Part shown: positions 61,489 through 64,000 of the stretch, one piece after another | How the letters are laid out: each line of letters opens with the position of its first letter | Position numbering within the stretch: the first letter of the stretch is position 1 | Source: an uncultured Mollicutes bacterium | Lineage (GTDB): Bacteria; Bacillota_I; Bacilli_A; RFN20; CAG-826 | NCBI GenBank assembly: GCA_900539595.1 | Contig: UQCQ01000007.1 | Location: forward strand, 14,451 to 78,450 | Length of the DNA stretch: 64,000 nucleotides | Reading direction: 5' to 3' | The notes under the pieces: generated by a model | Told to the model about the DNA's origin: nothing | Seen by the model: only the letters and a program-made list of their open reading frames with translations | The model's database searches: none | Made by a program: the position numbers and the translations under genes

Positions 61489-62103
61489 ATGAAAATTGCT
61501 TTGTGTGCTACCGAATTAGAAACCGATGCCGTTAGTGCTTTTTTAAATATTGCAAGTTACCTACATATGGTGGAGAAGAAGAGTGATGCGGCTATGGTCT
61601 TGTTTCCGCTACGCCGCTTTCAGGAAAAGGATTGGAAGGAATCCCTGAAGTCCTTGCGTAAATTATCGGAGAATTCCTCTGTTCCGTTTGGGGTAGGTTT
61701 TCAAGAAAAGGGGCGGGACGTGTATGCGTTGTTCCTCAAAAGCGAAGGAATAAAAATCTTACACGAGGATGAATTTTGTGAAATTTCGATTTCAGGCCAA
61801 GCGTTTGTTTTTGCTATCGGAGATGCCAAAATCCCTGAATCCTTGGCACCTGTTATTCGTCTTGGCACGAAAGGAATCGACCTTCAAAAACCCCCGTTTG
61901 GAATCGCATTCCAAAGAGAAACTTATTACTTAGGAATTTCTGGTCCGAAATATTATCAGGCTGCCGTTTATCGCGATGGCGTGCTTAAATGCCATCTACC
62001 AGAAGATCATCCTAATTTACTAGTTAAAACCCTTTTCTCTTTTTCTTCGGACGAACCAAGATCTTCTCCATCCAAACATGAGGCCTCCCCTCATCAAAAT
62101 TGA
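61489..62103 (+). CDS. Nitrilase-superfamily-like protein, probably non-catalytic
   Basis: This 204-residue protein opens MKIALCATELETDAVSAFLN and then MVLFPLRRF, matching the start of carbon-nitrogen hydrolases, but the catalytic Glu of FPE is Leu here and no Lys/Cys motif is evident. It is also 60 or more residues shorter than the family. I read it as a degenerate or repurposed nitrilase fold, with low certainty. There is no ribosome site; TATAAT (61476-61481) ends seven bases before ATG 61489, so the mRNA is probably leaderless. The 3' end overlaps the convergent GNAT gene by 80 bases. Confidence 0.5.
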   Translation: MKIALCATELETDAVSAFLNIASYLHMVEKKSDAAMVLFPLRRFQEKDWKESLKSLRKLSENSSVPFGVGFQEKGRDVYALFLKSEGIKILHEDEFCEISISGQAFVFAIGDAKIPESLAPVIRLGTKGIDLQKPPFGIAFQRETYYLGISGPKYYQAAVYRDGVLKCHLPEDHPNLLVKTLFSFSSDEPRSSPSKHEASPHQN

Positions 62104-62476
62104 TCAAACCGTCGTTACATACGGCAAATCCCGCCTTTTCGTAAAAGGGGACCTTATCCAATTGGGCGTTTAAAACCATTTTCCTGGCTCCTAACGTCCG
62201 AGCTTTGGTGGTAAGGAATTTTAAAATAGCAGTTCCGACTGTTTTCCCACGGAATTCTTTTTTCACCGCGACTCTCCCGATTTGATATGTTTCTGGGTCG
62301 ATTTCCAAAATTCGCCCCGTGGCTATAGGACGATTATCAAGATAAAGGACGAGACTCCAGCAACGGTCATCTTCGGGCCCAAATTCATTTTGAAAACCCT
62401 GTTCTTGAACAAAGACCTCTTCTCGTAGTGCCTTGGCATCCGACGGGAGGCCAAACGTAAATACTGGCTTAACCAT
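62024..62476 (-). CDS. GNAT family N-acetyltransferase
   Basis: This 150-residue protein has the GNAT acetyl-CoA loop VKKEFRGKTVGTAIL (about residues 71-85) after the IGRVAV strand, and ends with FYEKAGFAV, a common GNAT C-terminal motif. The opening LREEVFVQEQGF is typical of the ElaA-like group. Substrate unknown. Its 3' end runs 80 bases into the opposite gene, which is a long antisense overlap. Confidence 0.87.
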   Translation of the reverse strand: MVKPVFTFGLPSDAKALREEVFVQEQGFQNEFGPEDDRCWSLVLYLDNRPIATGRILEIDPETYQIGRVAVKKEFRGKTVGTAILKFLTTKARTLGARKMVLNAQLDKVPFYEKAGFAVCNDGLINFDEGRPHVWMEKILVRPKKKRKGF

Positions 62477-62529
62477 GGGGAAATGATATTCCTTTTCTTA
62501 TGGAGGGGGCATCATTAGAATAATGAGGT

Positions 62530-63177
62530 ATGGAATTTCGTCGGTTTTTTAAATTGTATAAAAACAAAATCTTGGCTATTAGTTTTGCTTCCTTGGCGTT
62601 AATCGCCTTCTTTACTTATTACATTATGGGCCTTGTCCAATCTGGAATCGCTTTTTTCACACAAAATGAATTCAGCATTTGGAACATGATCGTTGTTTTC
62701 GTTGCTTATGCGACGATCTTCTTTTGCAATATCACCAACGATTCTTACGCCTACCAGGGTATTTTGATGTTCGTTTTCTTGATTGTTGCAGACCAAATCC
62801 TTTCCTGCTTTGTTCGAGTGGTTGCCTGCATTGCAAACATCATGACGATGAATCCAGTTGTGATTGCCTTCACCTTTTTGCAGGTTGCCTTTATCGCTGG
62901 ACAAATTTATGTGGGGGTATGCTTCTACTTGAATTCTCGCCGCTATATGCGTGGACTTACCGACAATTTTAAGAAGCTCCGTATCTACGGCATTCTATTT
63001 ACATCGATGCTGACGCTGAGCCACGCTTTTTCCATTGCCGTTTTGTCGATAGATATCTTTGGATATGCAACGGTATTCGATTGGATGGTTTTTCTTTCGT
63101 TGTTCTTGCTGCCAGGCTCGGAGGTTTTGATGTCCTTGTCCGTGAATTTCACGTTGGAACGTCTTCGTCGGATTTAA
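62530..63177 (+). CDS. Polytopic membrane protein, unknown
   Basis: This 215-residue protein has six likely transmembrane segments (about residues 13-33, 48-66, 74-96, 103-128, 148-170 and 178-202). There is no recognised family. It lacks a ribosome site, and a TAGAAT hexamer lies eight bases before the ATG, so it may be leaderless. It is the last gene before the tRNA. Confidence 0.65.
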   Translation: MEFRRFFKLYKNKILAISFASLALIAFFTYYIMGLVQSGIAFFTQNEFSIWNMIVVFVAYATIFFCNITNDSYAYQGILMFVFLIVADQILSCFVRVVACIANIMTMNPVVIAFTFLQVAFIAGQIYVGVCFYLNSRRYMRGLTDNFKKLRIYGILFTSMLTLSHAFSIAVLSIDIFGYATVFDWMVFLSLFLLPGSEVLMSLSVNFTLERLRRI

Positions 63178-63347
63178 TTCTGCAAAAGCGCTGCCCTAGG
63201 AGAAGGTGTTTCCAATGTGGTAGCACTATGTGTCCTCCATTTCTTGTAGCTGGGAAACGGTGGACATTTTATATTACGGGACTTATTTCCGCTTCAAACG
63301 CATTAACGGACTTAACAATTAGAATCCGCACAGTTTATTTTGGGGTC

Positions 63348-63377
63348 TTGAACTACGCGAAGCAAATCGGTATAGTT
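63348..63377 (+). promoter_or_regulatory. tRNA-Thr promoter
   Basis: TTGAAC (63348-63353) and TATAGT (63372-63377) are 18 bases apart. The tRNA begins ten bases after the -10 element. The bases from 63178 to 63347 show no gene. Confidence 0.7.
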
Positions 63378-63386
63378 TTTACCGCG

Positions 63387-63461
63387 CCGACTTAGCTCAA
63401 TTGGCAGAGCAACGCATTCGTAATGCGTAGGTTAGAGGTTCGATTCCCCCAGTCGGCACCA
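63387..63461 (+). tRNA. tRNA-Thr (anticodon CGT)
   Basis: The cloverleaf is complete: acceptor GCCGACT/AGTCGGC, D arm with GCTC-AATTGGCA-GAGC, anticodon stem ACGCA/TGCGT with loop TTCGTAA (anticodon CGT, reads ACG), T arm with GGTTCGATTCC, discriminator A and encoded CCA (63459-63461). tRNA genes of this kind are frequent integration sites, and the base composition changes downstream. Confidence 0.97.
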
Positions 63462-63510
63462 TAATCGTATACATACTTTGATACAAAGTGAAATATGCGA
63501 AAAACTGCAA

Positions 63511-63536
63511 AAATGCTCAGAAATGGGCATTTTTTC
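63511..63536 (+). terminator. Terminator after tRNA-Thr
   Basis: AAATGC (63511-63516) pairs with GCATTT (63527-63532) around a 10-base loop, followed by a T-rich run. Confidence 0.65.
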
Positions 63537-63674
63537 TTATTTTTTGTTGCAAATCATTTGATTAGCGTTGTTTTTTTGCTCGCGTTTGCTGAGATGCTCT
63601 TTACCTATTGTACATATGCTTAACCTATAACACATACAGGTTAGCGTTCCATTTTTGTAGGTGAGGGAGTTCCG

Positions 63675-64000
63675 TCACCGAAGTCCCGATAAGCATATAT
63701 CCGGATATTCGATCCTTGCAAACATTTTCCTCGTCGCGTAGTCCATCTCCCTCGTGTCGATGTCGTATTTCACGACGTCTTCGTAGGGCCGTCCCAGGGT
63801 GGCGAGGAGGGAGGTTCCCTCCTCACACAGTGACTTGGACGATATCTTCAGTTCCCAGCCGTTCTCCCTGGCCTCGCGGACCATCGAGAGCATCGCGACG
63901 GTCACCTTTTTGAATCTGTTGGCGTATTTGCCGAACCGCGGGGCGTAGTAGTGGGAGTTCATGGCCTCCTGGCAGCAGCCGAGGTAATCGTCCCTCGCCC
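63675..64000 (-). CDS. 3' part of an unrecognised gene in G+C-rich DNA, runs off the window
   Basis: The frame is open from the right edge to a stop at 63675, about 108 codons. A Met at 63962 has AGGAGG nearby, but the codons before it continue naturally (DDYLGCCQEAMNSHYY), so the gene probably begins outside the window. The product is mixed alpha/beta and ends EYPDICLSGLR. No family was recognised. Codon use is strongly G/C-ending; a 60-base sample at 63781-63840 has about 65% G+C, unlike the rest of the window. This points to recent acquisition, next to a tRNA. Confidence 0.55.
   Translation of the reverse strand, partial: ARDDYLGCCQEAMNSHYYAPRFGKYANRFKKVTVAMLSMVREARENGWELKISSKSLCEEGTSLLATLGRPYEDVVKYDIDTREMDYATRKMFARIEYPDICLSGLR

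Overview
The window reads as chromosomal DNA of a low-to-moderate G+C member of the Bacillota, most likely an uncultured gut lineage of the Bacilli/Erysipelotrichia type. The clues are AAGGAGG-type ribosome sites, an ECF folate transporter under a THF riboswitch, a CsoR/CopA copper operon, a DUF1846 protein, type I ManA, ROK glucokinase, many short lipoproteins and the standard genetic code. No 16S rRNA is present, so this placement is an inference from gene content.

Layout. 1-1.4 kb: a gene tail and two small lipoproteins, one apparently frameshifted. 1.4-7.5 kb: a deoxyhexose locus, with an SGNH esterase, a DeoR regulator and L-fucose isomerase on the minus strand, divergent from rhamnulokinase and rhamnulose-1-phosphate aldolase. 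L-rhamnose isomerase lies separately at 26.1 kb. 7.5-12.2 kb: a broken lipoprotein, a secreted endonuclease I-type lipoprotein, a zinc alcohol dehydrogenase and ManA. 12.2-18.5 kb: a gene-poor 0.64 kb stretch, then intracellular glycan genes (ROK glucokinase, a TIM-barrel hydrolase of unclear family, an SGNH esterase, an alpha/beta esterase) and a nitroreductase. 18.6-22 kb: YccF and the copper operon csoR-copA, in which a CopZ domain is fused to the end of CopA but keeps its own ribosome site and start. 22-27.4 kb: LysR regulator, MATE pump, DUF1846 and rhaA.

27.4-34.9 kb: an AAA/DUF4143 ATPase behind three 33-bp phased repeats, UDP-galactopyranose mutase, a MarR-ABC pair, a flavin reductase and a membrane protein. 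35-40.4 kb: an ABC-2 exporter (two ATPases and a very large permease) divergent from a TetR regulator. 40.4-41.1 kb: THF riboswitch and folT. 41.2-46.7 kb: exonuclease III, a SWIM protein and an SNF2 helicase in one direction. 46.7-51.4 kb: a HEPN-like small protein, M18 aminopeptidase, nucleotidyltransferase, ROK repressor and a YjbR-like protein. 51.5-56.5 kb: MscS channel, an anchored protein, then a HAD phosphatase leading a tightly packed cassette of four unrecognised helical/membrane genes. 56.5-63.2 kb: a wHTH protein with a Cys/His tail, a DUF1508-repeat membrane protein, methyltransferase, uridine-kinase-like protein, cation/proton antiporter, a nitrilase-like remnant, GNAT and a membrane protein. 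63.4 kb: tRNA-Thr, followed by a sharp rise in G+C and a partial gene running off the end, which looks like the edge of an acquired island.

Taken together the cell would use rhamnose/fucose, mannose and acetylated oligosaccharides taken up from host or plant glycans, scavenge folate, expel copper and drugs, and make a galactofuranose-containing surface glycan. Several genes have a -10-like hexamer ending six to seven bases before the start codon and no ribosome site, which suggests repeated use of leaderless mRNAs. No CRISPR array, insertion sequence or rRNA operon was seen.
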